Source: Planctomycetaceae bacterium (GTDB taxonomy: Bacteria > Planctomycetota > Planctomycetia > Pirellulales > Pirellulaceae). Taken from it: 42,803 nt of DNA. The stretch spans positions 1 to 42,803 of the forward strand of contig DUDC01000026.1 of the NCBI GenBank assembly GCA_012959465.1, written 5' to 3'. Numbering within the stretch: the stretch's first letter is position 1; each line of letters begins with the position of its first letter. Position numbers and translations under genes: made by a program. Shown here piece by piece: positions 15,439-23,800 of this stretch. The notes beneath the pieces are model-generated. The model ran no database searches and was not told the origin of the DNA. It was given only the letters and a program-made list of their open reading frames with translations.

Positions 15439-16569
15439 GTGAACGTGTTGCAGTCGGGACCTTATCACATTGAAGACACGTCACACATCCTCTCGCCCGG
15501 GCTGGTCATTTTTGCCGACATCGTCGAACAAAATATTCTGGAGATGGTTCGCATCGCCAAGGATGCCGGTCGCCTACGCCCACATTGCAAGACGCACAAG
15601 ATGTCTGAAGTTGTGAAGTTGCAACTTCAACACGGAATTGCCAAACACAAATGTGCGACCTTCGCCGAGGCCGAAATGTTGGCGGATGCGGGGATTGAGG
15701 ACATTATGTTGGCGTACAATCCGGTCGGTCCCCATGTTCCTCGCTGCGTTCAGTTCGCGCAAGAATACCCGAAGGTGCACTTTTCTGTGACCGCCGATCA
15801 CGAGAAGCCACTGACCGAACTCAACGATTCCTGTGTCGCAGCTCAAATCAAGATGGAAGTGCTGTTAGATGTCGATACGGGGCTTCACCGGACTGGCACT
15901 CCCATCACGTCGAAGGAAGCTCTGCGGCTCTACGAATTGCTGGTTGACCTGCCCGGCATTGTACCGGGTGGCTTGCATCTGTATGACGGGCAGAATCACC
16001 AGGTCGATTTGGTTGATCGCAAGGCGGCTGTCGACGTGGCGTACGGCGACGCTTGCAACCTTGCCAAGCAATTGGACCAGCATGGCTGGCCAGTGCCTCG
16101 ACTGGTGGTCGGCGGAACGGGATCCTTTCCCATTTTTGCTGATTTCGATGATGACCGCTTGGAACTCAGTCCGGGAACCAGTGTGTTTCACGACACTGGG
16201 TACAAGAGTAACTTCCCCGATTTGGACTTCAATCCAGCATCGGTGTTGATCACTCGCGTTGTCAGTCGGTGTCATGATGACCGCCTGACCCTGGATGCTG
16301 GCAACAAGTCGGTTGCCTCCGACCCGCCATTTGGCACTCGGTTGTTCTTCCCCGACCTCCCTGATGCGGAGCACATCATTCACAACGAGGAACACTTAGT
16401 GCTGAAGACGGATCAGGCGGTCAATTATCAACCCGGTGATGTGTTGCTGGGGATTCCTCGACACGCCTGTCCTACGTCGGCGTTACACCGAACAGCAGAT
16501 GTCGTACGCGGTGGGAAGGTTGTCGAACAGTGGACAGTGACAGCACGTGATCGGAAGATTAATATTTGA
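15439..16569 (+). CDS. D-threonine aldolase-like PLP enzyme (alanine racemase N-terminal fold)
   Basis: The protein of about 376 residues belongs to the fold-type III PLP family that includes D-threonine aldolase and D-serine dehydratase. The PLP lysine lies in RPHCKTHKMSE near residue 50. TIM-barrel phrases LLDVDTGLHRTG and PGGLHLYDGQNH follow, and the C-terminal beta domain contains the metal-site phrase IPRHACPTSALH with the His-x-Cys pair. These enzymes cleave or dehydrate D-3-hydroxy amino acids and need PLP plus a divalent metal. The start is uncertain: GTG at 15439 matches the usual family N-terminus and has AAGGA a few bases upstream, while a TTG at 15373 would add 22 unrelated residues. 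The exact substrate cannot be read from sequence. Confidence 0.88.
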   Translation: MNVLQSGPYHIEDTSHILSPGLVIFADIVEQNILEMVRIAKDAGRLRPHCKTHKMSEVVKLQLQHGIAKHKCATFAEAEMLADAGIEDIMLAYNPVGPHVPRCVQFAQEYPKVHFSVTADHEKPLTELNDSCVAAQIKMEVLLDVDTGLHRTGTPITSKEALRLYELLVDLPGIVPGGLHLYDGQNHQVDLVDRKAAVDVAYGDACNLAKQLDQHGWPVPRLVVGGTGSFPIFADFDDDRLELSPGTSVFHDTGYKSNFPDLDFNPASVLITRVVSRCHDDRLTLDAGNKSVASDPPFGTRLFFPDLPDAEHIIHNEEHLVLKTDQAVNYQPGDVLLGIPRHACPTSALHRTADVVRGGKVVEQWTVTARDRKINI

Positions 16570-16635
16570 GTTGTGATTTCTCGGCAACTTCCTCGAGCCA
16601 CCAGCTCTGCAGGTGGAGGCGATTCTAAATTGACC

Positions 16636-17574
16636 ATGTCCAAACGCGATTCCCACCACGTCGTTCAATCGATGAGTTCACACCGCCCAGCGTCGATCAG
16701 TCGACGGGATTTTTGCGTTGCCGCATCTGCCGGGTTGGTCGTCGCTAAATCGACTCTTGCGAGCCGCGGAGACCGGCCCGGCCCGCCACAGATTGGCGCC
16801 TTCGTCAAGTTCATTCAAGAACTGCCTTACGACGCGCTAAGTGAACAGCTTGCGGAGATAGGTTTCACGGGTATCGAGGCGACCGTTCGCCGTGGCGGAT
16901 TGGTCGAGCCCGATCGAGTTGAAGACGATTTGCCTCGATTGGTGGAGGCGCTAAAAAAAGTAGGATTGAAGATCCATGTCATGGCATCGGATGTGAATCG
17001 TGCAGATGACCCACAATCTGCAAGAGTCCTGCGAACGGCTGCAAAGTTAGGTGTGCCACGTTATCGCATGAAATACTACCGCTACGATTTAGAAAAGCCC
17101 ATTCGCCCGCAATTGGTCGAGTTGGCGGCTACCCTTCAGGATTTAGTGCAGCTGAACAAACAGTTGGGAATCCAAGCTGTCTATCAAAATCATGCTGGCC
17201 GGGAAATTGTCGGCAGCACTGTTTGGGACATTGAGCAGTTGGTACGCAAACACCCACTCGAACACATCGGAATCGCCTTTGACATTCGGCATGCGACGGT
17301 CGAGGCGGGACAGTCTTGGCTCACTTTATTTCGAGTTGCCGAACCGCACCTCGGGATCATCTACGTGAAGGACTTTCGCTGGACCGACGAACGGCCAGAA
17401 AATGTCGCCTTGGGTCAGGGCCGCATCGATCCGAAGTTTTTCCAAATCGTCAAGGATTCATCGTTCCGCGGCCCGTTCTCGCTGCACATCGAGTACCTTG
17501 GCAAAGCCGGCCTGCAAAAGAATCTCCAAGCGTTGCGCGATGATCTCAAGACTCTGAAGTCCTGGTTAGCTTAG
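16636..17574 (+). CDS. Tat-exported sugar-phosphate isomerase/epimerase-like TIM barrel
   Basis: The product has about 313 residues. Its N-terminus has a twin-arginine signal, SRRDFCVAASAGLVVAKS, so it is exported folded. The rest is a xylose-isomerase-like TIM barrel (AP endonuclease 2 superfamily): EQLAEIGFTGIEATVR, IQAVYQNHAG, IGIAFDIRHATVEAG and GIIYVKDF carry the usual metal-ligand positions, and GPFSLHIEYLG closes the barrel. Such secreted barrels are numerous in planctomycetes; they are thought to act on sugars, but few substrates are known. The start is uncertain: ATG at 16636, a later ATG at 16672, or TTG at 16630, which lies 11 bases after GGAGG. It sits in a same-strand run with the aldolase-like gene before it and the dehydrogenase after it. 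Confidence 0.85.
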   Translation: MSKRDSHHVVQSMSSHRPASISRRDFCVAASAGLVVAKSTLASRGDRPGPPQIGAFVKFIQELPYDALSEQLAEIGFTGIEATVRRGGLVEPDRVEDDLPRLVEALKKVGLKIHVMASDVNRADDPQSARVLRTAAKLGVPRYRMKYYRYDLEKPIRPQLVELAATLQDLVQLNKQLGIQAVYQNHAGREIVGSTVWDIEQLVRKHPLEHIGIAFDIRHATVEAGQSWLTLFRVAEPHLGIIYVKDFRWTDERPENVALGQGRIDPKFFQIVKDSSFRGPFSLHIEYLGKAGLQKNLQALRDDLKTLKSWLA

Positions 17575-17661
17575 CCGTCACGTCTCCGCATTCTGGGCCG
17601 GTGGGGAACGCATGAGGCCCGTTTCAAAAACAAACTTCACTCCAAGGTGTACCGTTTGACC

Positions 17662-18657
17662 ATGCAAAAAGTTCTTATCGTTCCTGAATCACTCAACGAA
17701 GACTCCACGTGTATTCGCGACTTGCGATCTGCCGATCTCGAACCGGTCCTTCTCGACAATGTTCAATACGCGAGAGGTTTGTGCTCAACACAGGAAGCGA
17801 TCGAAGTGGTGCGAGGTTTCTGCGCCGTCATCGCTGGCGGTATGGAATCGTACTCTCGAGAGATCCAAGAACAGCTCCCGGACCTGCGTGTGATCGCTCG
17901 AGCCGGCGTCGGCTACGATTGTGTAGACGTCGCCGCAGCGACGGAATTGAAGAAGGCAGTCTGCATCACTCCGACCGCCAATCACGAAGCCGTCGCCGAG
18001 TTGGCGTTGTCTTTTGTTTTTTCCATTGCCAAGAATCTACTTCGATCTGACAAAATGGTTCGTGGGGGAGACTGGTCTCGCCAGGTTTTGAGTCCTGTAC
18101 GCACAAAGACGATTGGAGTGGTCGGCCTGGGGCGAATTGGGCGCAGCATGGCCAGCCGCTGTCGAGCGCTGGGCATGAACGTCATTGTGTTCGAGAAATA
18201 CCCCGACGAAGCCTTTGTCGCGGAACACGATATTCAACTCGTCGATTTCCCGGAACTTCTCGCCCAGAGCGATTACGTGACGTTGCATTGTCCCCTCAAC
18301 GACGAGACAAGGGGGATGATCAATGCGGCCGCCTTGGGACAAATGAAGGACTCGGCCGTTCTCATCAACACGGCGCGAGGGCAAATCGTCAACGAAGCCG
18401 ACTTAATCACAGCCTTGAAGCAGAACCAGATCCACGCCGCCGCGCTGGATGTGCTGGAACAAGAGCCTCCGGATCCAGCGAACCCGCTCTTCGAAATGGA
18501 TAATGTTCTGCTAACACCGCACTTGGCCGGGGCCGACGAAATATCGATGGAGCGGATGGGAGTCGAGGCGGCCCAAGCGATCATTTGTCTAAGCCGGGGT
18601 GAGTGGTTAGATGGCGCAATTGTCAATGATTCGTTGAAAAACAGCTGGACGTGGTAG
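17662..18657 (+). CDS. D-isomer 2-hydroxyacid dehydrogenase (phosphoglycerate dehydrogenase-like)
   Basis: The 331-residue NAD(P)-dependent enzyme interconverts a 2-hydroxyacid and a 2-oxoacid. The nucleotide-binding motif GLGRIG is at 145-150, followed by an acidic residue (FEKY) at the end of the next strand, favouring NAD. The catalytic triad is present: Arg229 in NTARGQ, a glutamate in LEQEPP near 256-258, and His287 in LTPHLAGA. The N-terminal substrate domain shows ARAGVGYDCVD. There is no C-terminal ACT domain, so this is not a regulated serine-pathway SerA; another glyoxylate, hydroxypyruvate or sugar-acid substrate is possible. ATG 17662 is preferred over an upstream GTG at 17647. 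It is likely cotranscribed with the TIM barrel 87 bases before. Confidence 0.9.
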   Translation: MQKVLIVPESLNEDSTCIRDLRSADLEPVLLDNVQYARGLCSTQEAIEVVRGFCAVIAGGMESYSREIQEQLPDLRVIARAGVGYDCVDVAAATELKKAVCITPTANHEAVAELALSFVFSIAKNLLRSDKMVRGGDWSRQVLSPVRTKTIGVVGLGRIGRSMASRCRALGMNVIVFEKYPDEAFVAEHDIQLVDFPELLAQSDYVTLHCPLNDETRGMINAAALGQMKDSAVLINTARGQIVNEADLITALKQNQIHAAALDVLEQEPPDPANPLFEMDNVLLTPHLAGADEISMERMGVEAAQAIICLSRGEWLDGAIVNDSLKNSWTW

Positions 18658-18697
18658 TACGCGGCACAACAAGAAGTTTCGAGCCGGAGTTTGGGCG

Positions 18698-18979
18698 ATT
18701 AGATTTTCCATCAAAGTGGTGCCCGGATCATCGCGAGACAAGATCGCGGCGTGGCTCGGTGAAGATCTGAAGATCCGAGTCAGTGCCGCGCCGGAAAAAG
18801 GCCAGGCAAATGCGGCGGTCGAGAAATTGCTCGCCAAGGCGCTACAGCTGCCGAAAAGTTGTGTTCAGATCGTGGCAGGTCACACGTCCACCCGCAAGAC
18901 GGTCGAGGTGTCACAGCTGTCTGATGAAGATGTCAAATTGCGGCTGGCCCAGATTATCGACAGGGCAGACGGCGCGTAA
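18698..18979 (+). CDS. YggU/DUF167 family protein, probable ATT start
   Basis: This small protein belongs to the YggU (DUF167) family, seen from VVPGSSRDKIAAW, LKIRVSAAPEKGQANAAVEK and IVAGHTSTRKTVEV. Its function is unknown. Family members begin with a beta strand before the PGSSRD motif. Here that strand (IRFSIKVV) is encoded, but the frame has no ATG, GTG or TTG between the upstream in-frame stop (18635) and 18716. An ATT at 18698 has GGAG eight bases upstream and would give about 93 residues with the complete strand. Starting at GTG 18716 would drop most of it. The gene begins 40 bases after the dehydrogenase stop and is probably in the same transcript. Confidence 0.8.
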   Translation: MRFSIKVVPGSSRDKIAAWLGEDLKIRVSAAPEKGQANAAVEKLLAKALQLPKSCVQIVAGHTSTRKTVEVSQLSDEDVKLRLAQIIDRADGA

Positions 18980-19516
18980 ACGGCGGAGCCAAGTCCCGTA
19001 GGATTCGTGGTTTTTCTTTTCTCCATCCGTCCATTTTTCGGAAAATCCGGGATCCACGCGACCCATCACACCGTCTTGCGCAATGATATGTGTGGACAAC
19101 CGGCTATTACACTTCCCAGGCCCGTGCCTATTCGGGGTTGGGAATGACCAAAGAGGCGATTGACGCTGCTGCCGCTGGCGTGATCGCCTGGGCCCTCGCC
19201 ATGACCAACGATCAACGGCGTTGTACTGGCTGGGTAACGTGATCAAGGCTGCCAAGGATTTGGATAAGTATGTCGCTCGATGCGATCGGGAAGTTGACAA
19301 GACAAGCGAAGACAGCCCGTTGATACGGCAGTCCTTGGGATTGGCCTACGCAGCCCGCAGTCAACACCGCCAGGCGATAGAGCAGTTCACCGCGGCGACG
19401 AGATTCTCGTTTTACATTGGCTTGGTAGCAGAAGTACTTGCGCAGCAAGATTGCGAGCATCATGCTGACGCCAACAAACGCCATCACGCCCGCAAGATTA
19501 TCAAATTACCAGGGCA
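18980..19516. other. 537-bp gene-poor region between convergent genes
   Basis: The region lies between the YggU gene and the end of larC. It contains the TPR remnant at 19090-19403. On the opposite strand, 19404-19500 encodes a hydrophobic stretch (AGVMAFVGVSMMLAILLRKY) that looks like the start or end of a lost membrane protein. The minus-strand frame continues to 19212, but the rest is antisense to the TPR remnant, so I do not call it a gene. Confidence 0.45.
19090..19403 (+). pseudogene. Remnant of a tetratricopeptide-repeat protein, frameshifted and truncated
   Basis: Translation from 19090 gives YYTSQARAYSGLGMTKEAID and then AAAAGVIAWALAMTNDQR. The sense then moves to another frame at about 19217-19221 and continues as LYWLGNVIKAAKDLDKYVAR, SPLIRQSLGLAYAARSQHRQ and AIEQF. 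Both halves have the alternating small/large pattern of TPR helices and join naturally if one base is missing near 19218. The frame has no plausible start and breaks off near 19403, where unrelated sequence begins. This is a decayed piece of a larger TPR gene, not a functional one. No mobile-element end is visible at the junctions. Confidence 0.6.
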
Positions 19517-20701
19517 TTAATCACCTGCACCTTCGGACCGTTCGGCGAATGACGTTCGCGCCGCATCGTAGACATCACGTAGAGGAACGTCATGTTGCTC
19601 CGCAATCGCTCGACAAGATTCAAATTCGGGTGAGAAACTGAGGCCACCACCCGGCAACATCGCGACTTTTCCAGTGATGTTTCCCCACTTCGTCTGCACT
19701 TCATCGGCCGTGCGAGGCAATTTGTGGCGAGACGCGATCCAGCGTCGGATACCCAATGTCGAAGTTTCTCGAAATATGATTTTCTCGACACGTGTCACTT
19801 GGGCGGCCGAGCAGAGAACCGTCAGCTTCACGCCCGGTCGGTTTTTTTTCATTTGGATCGAAGTGCTATAGACATCCAGTGCTCCGGCTTCAAACAGTTT
19901 CGTTGTGCAGTGCCCGATCGCTTCACCAGGCACATCGTCCAAGTTGGTTTCTAGTACCCAGATTTGGTCGTTCTGCCAGGAATCGTCCCGTTCACCGACG
20001 AAGAGTCGTAGCAAATTACCTTGCTCTTCAAAATCTCTGTCTCCCGCACCATAACCAATTTTCTCAATTCGCATTGGCGGAAGATCACCGAAATCGTCAA
20101 CGATAGTTGAGACGATTGCGGCTCCGGTTGGTGTGGTCAATTCACTGGCAACCGGCGAAGGCGCCAGCGGTATGCCAGTTAAGAGCTCGGCCGTCGCCGG
20201 CGCCGGAATGCTGACTCGACCGTGGGCGATGGTGATTTGACCATGGCCGGTGGGGATTGCCGAACAGAAAATCTGGTCGACACCCAGCAGGTCCCAAGCG
20301 ATAACGCTTCCGACGATGTCCGCGATGGAGTCGACAGCGCCGACTTCATGGAAATGGACTTTCTCGATCGTGCTGCCGTGCACTTTTGCTTCGGCTTCGG
20401 CAAGTCTAGTGAAGATCCGCCGCGCTAGGTCTTTTTGATCGCTTGAGAGCTTGCTACCGTCAATCATGTCGGTAATGTGATGCAAGTGTCGGTGCGCGTG
20501 TTCCGGTTCGTGGACCACGTTGACCTTGGTCGCTCGAAACCCTTTCCGTTTCACCTCCACAGATTCCAATCGACAGCTGGGCAGCCCTAGAGAATCAATT
20601 CCCTCCTGAATCGCATCTAGCGGAACGCCAGCATCGACGAGTGCTCCTAGTGTCATGTCGCCACTGATGCCGCTGAGGCAGTCCAGGTAAGCTATCTTCA
20701 T
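19517..20701 (-). CDS. larC: Nickel insertion protein LarC (nickel-pincer nucleotide cofactor synthesis)
   Basis: The 394-residue protein matches LarC, the CTP-dependent enzyme that inserts nickel into pyridinium-3,5-bisthiocarboxylic acid mononucleotide to make the cofactor of lactate racemase and related enzymes. Typical segments are MKIAYLDCLSGISGDMTLGA at the N-terminus, a histidine-rich loop at about 64-75 (HEPEHAHRHLHH), KVHFHEVGAVDSIADIVG, ELTTPTGAAI, and in the C-terminal half VLETNLDDVPGE. In lactobacilli the two halves are joined by a programmed frameshift; here they are one continuous frame. No larB, larE or larA lies in the window, so partners must be elsewhere. A candidate promoter lies at 20748-20753. 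Confidence 0.95.
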   Translation of the reverse strand: MKIAYLDCLSGISGDMTLGALVDAGVPLDAIQEGIDSLGLPSCRLESVEVKRKGFRATKVNVVHEPEHAHRHLHHITDMIDGSKLSSDQKDLARRIFTRLAEAEAKVHGSTIEKVHFHEVGAVDSIADIVGSVIAWDLLGVDQIFCSAIPTGHGQITIAHGRVSIPAPATAELLTGIPLAPSPVASELTTPTGAAIVSTIVDDFGDLPPMRIEKIGYGAGDRDFEEQGNLLRLFVGERDDSWQNDQIWVLETNLDDVPGEAIGHCTTKLFEAGALDVYSTSIQMKKNRPGVKLTVLCSAAQVTRVEKIIFRETSTLGIRRWIASRHKLPRTADEVQTKWGNITGKVAMLPGGGLSFSPEFESCRAIAEQHDVPLRDVYDAARTSFAERSEGAGD

Positions 20702-20747
20702 CTCGAATCAGGTTTCCGTTGGATTAACGACACACGCCCAAAAGCTC

Positions 20748-20765
20748 AATATACCGAGAATTCTC
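20748..20765 (-). promoter_or_regulatory. Candidate larC promoter -10 with adjoining palindrome
   Basis: On the minus strand TATATT (748-753 within 20748-20753) lies about 47 bases before the larC ATG. A perfect 10-bp palindrome, GAGAATTCTC (20756-20765), sits between it and any -35 element, a position where a repressor could block polymerase. The expected -35 region is a poor match, so this is tentative. Confidence 0.4.
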
Positions 20766-20801
20766 TCCTGCGGTGAGACGGCCACTGCTGTTGCTGCGTC
20801 G

Positions 20802-20829
20802 TGGACGCTACCGATGCGGCGGTTATATT
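20802..20829 (+). promoter_or_regulatory. Candidate promoter of the five-haem cytochrome gene
   Basis: TGGACG (20802-20807) is followed after 16 bases by TATATT (20824-20829), with matches of four and five of six to the sigma-70 consensus. Transcription would start near 20836. That makes the ATG at 20836 leaderless, or points to ATG 20878 or 20881 as the true start. Confidence 0.4.
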
Positions 20830-20835
20830 GAATCC

Positions 20836-23800
20836 ATGAAAAGCTTGACGGATTTCCGAACTCAACGACCAACGGACATGATGAATCGACGCAACACGGC
20901 CCTATGTCGCAAGTACCTCACTCGATGGATGTTCGTATTGGCGATGTTGCCGGCTACGTTCGTTGCGGCCCAAGACGAGGACGAAGACGAGCAGCCGCGG
21001 TACATGAACGGCTGGATTGGTATCTATCGGGACGACGAGAACACTACGATTCGCCGCATCGACGAGGCGCTGTCTTTCCAGTGGCAAGATGGTGGTGTGG
21101 ATGAGCGACTGTTACCGGGAGGATTACGGGCAGAGTGGAAGGGGCTGTTGTTGACAAGAACGCAAGGCGCCTTCCAGATTGCCGCCTTCGCTGCCGGTGA
21201 GTTGAGTTTCACTTTGAATGGCGAGACGTGGCTGGAAGCAGATGGACAAATTCAAACGCCGCAGTGGACGGTGTCTCAACCACACGAACTGAGTTTTGGG
21301 CAGCACGAGATTCGCCTGCGACTGGCGACCCACGCAGCCAACTCACCGTTGCAGCTATTCTGGCGGGGCCCCAGTTTTCAGTGGGAGCCGATCAATCCCG
21401 CGAATCTGTTTCACCTCACCGAGGGATCGCCTCGAGCGGATTTTGCCTCCGGCAAAATACTCGCCTCAGCGCTTCGCTGTGTCGCGTGTCATGGCGAGGA
21501 GAAATCACTCGCAGCACCGCAGTTAGGTGTCAATTCAGTTGACCTCGGCCGCGGTTGGACCGCCGAGTACTTGCAACGGTCAAGTCAGGACCAGCTTCAT
21601 CGAGAGCATCGTCGGATGCCCTATTTCGAATTGTCGTCCCAGGACGCAGCCGATTTGGCGACGCACTTAGCAGACCATTCGTCCGAACCCTCGCCCATTG
21701 CGGATAAGAAATCACTGAGATCTGGTCGAGAGTTGTTTCTAAAACGCGGCTGTGTTGCCTGTCATTATTTCAACAAGGTGGGCAGTATTGACTGGTTGGA
21801 CGGTGGCGATCTGAGCGCCGTGGGAGCAAAACGGAGTGCGAAATATCTGAAGCAGTGGTTGATGGATCCGGCGAAAATACAACGAAATCACCGCATGCCA
21901 AGGTTTGTTTGGGAAGGTGGCGAGTTGGATCAGATGGTTGCGTTCTTGGCATCCACTTCTGTGTCCCAGCCCGTGAAGGTTGAGGGCGATAAAACACGAG
22001 GCATGGAGTTGTATCGTCGAATGGCCTGCGCCAATTGCCATTCGGACCAGTCGACACCCGTGGCTGCGGCACTTCACCGAGGATCGCGTTGGGACGATGC
22101 CTGTAGTGGCGCACCGCGTGATGCCTCGAGTGGCTCGCAGCGTCCGAGATACCAGCTGGATGTGGAAAGTCGACAACAGCTGCGAGATTACTTTTCCCAG
22201 CGTCGGCAAACGACTCGCGAACCCTCGTCCTGGTTGCGAGGACAGCAGATCTTTCAGGAACAACGCTGCGCCGCTTGTCACGCTCGTGGATCGGCAGTTG
22301 GCATTGCTAGCAAACTGCGTGTTGTCGCCGACGAATACCCACACCTGGCTGCCGATCTTCCCGCCGTCACGCCTCCATCGTTGAATAGTGTGGGAGACAA
22401 GTTAACCGTCGAGGCTTTACAAAAGGCAATCCGACGAGACGGAAAACGGCACCGTGAGTGGCTTTCGGTTCAGATGCCTAAGTTCGAGTTGAACGAGCAG
22501 GACGAAGCGGCGTTGATCGCCTATCTGCGTGGATCCGATCGGTTCCCTGACGGTTCGCCGCAAACTGCTCCCACACAAGCTCCGGACAACTTGGGAAATG
22601 TCGGCGCACGGTTGGTTACCACAGATGGTTTTGGGTGCACGAGCTGTCACCAGATCGGCAAGACCAAGGCGCCAAAGGCACCGCTCAACGCGATGGGACC
22701 CGACTTGTCGATGTTGGGAAAGCGAATCAATCGTCAGTGGTTCGAACGTTGGGTTCGAGATCCGGCGAGAATCGTACCCCGCATGGAGATGCCATCCATC
22801 AAAGCGCCCGTCCACGGCGTCTTAGATGAGAACCTCGACATCCAGTTAGCCGCGGTTTGGGAAACGCTGAATCGCCCCGGATTCACGCCACCTGCTGCCA
22901 ACCCCGTGCGGACCGTCCGCCGTTCCGGCGTGCGGAAGGCGGATGGTGAGCGTCAACAATCTGCGGTGCTGACGGATGTTGTTCGCAACAATGGATCGAA
23001 ACTCATCAGGCCGCTGATCGTTGGCCTGCCGAACCGGCACAACGTGTTGTTCGACTTGGAAACGGCCCGATTGGGAATGTGGTGGACCGGCGACACGGCT
23101 CGGCAGCGAGTGGAAGGCAAGTACTGGTTTTGGGAGTTGGGCAGTGAATCGATTTGGTCCGACGCCGACCGCGAACCGGACATTATTCTGACGAAGGGCG
23201 AACGCCGCATCGCCCCGATCGTCCGCGGTCAGTTCGTGACCGAGTTCGATTGGGTGAAGCACGACACGGGCGTTCAATTCGCGTACCGGCTGTTCTTTCC
23301 AGCCGACGTTGGCGATGATCCGATGACGGTGATCGAATCGGTGCAGCCAATTTGGGGTGATGACGAGAGTGGTTGGGTTCGCAACGTCGAAGTAAAGCAG
23401 GTCCCAGCCGGATGGGACGTTGAACTGAAGGCCTGGCCAAGGCAAGGTCCAGCTGTCCATCAGGATGGCGCATACCGGCTCTCAGCAGAATCGCAGATTC
23501 ACATCATCCAAGCCGGCGGGAAGGCCGACGCGTCCGGATGGTTGCGCCCCAAAGACCGGAAATGGACACTCGAGTATCGCACCAGTCAACTGGTGGATCA
23601 CTTCATGGAGTCCGATACAGAACGCACTGTGGGAGTGGTGAAAGAACTACCGCCGATCGTGCCGGGATTTCGAGCGAGGTCAGTGCCTCTGGACGCGGGC
23701 ATCATGCCAACGGGCATTCAGTGGCTGGCTGATGGCCGAGTCGTGATATGCTCGTTGAAGGGGCGAGTCTGGTTGATGAGTGATTCGGATGGTGACGGCA

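Noticed and set aside
19212..19487. 91-codon minus-strand frame with one hydrophobic segment
   Set aside because: Only the first 30 residues look like protein; the rest is antisense to the TPR remnant, so it is more likely a fragment than a gene.
21739..22344. 201-codon minus-strand frame inside the five-haem cytochrome gene
   Set aside because: It is antisense to a region with conserved haem motifs and has composition typical of a shadow frame.
22846..23460. 204-codon minus-strand frame inside the same gene
   Set aside because: It is antisense to well-conserved cytochrome/propeller sequence; no motif or ribosome site.
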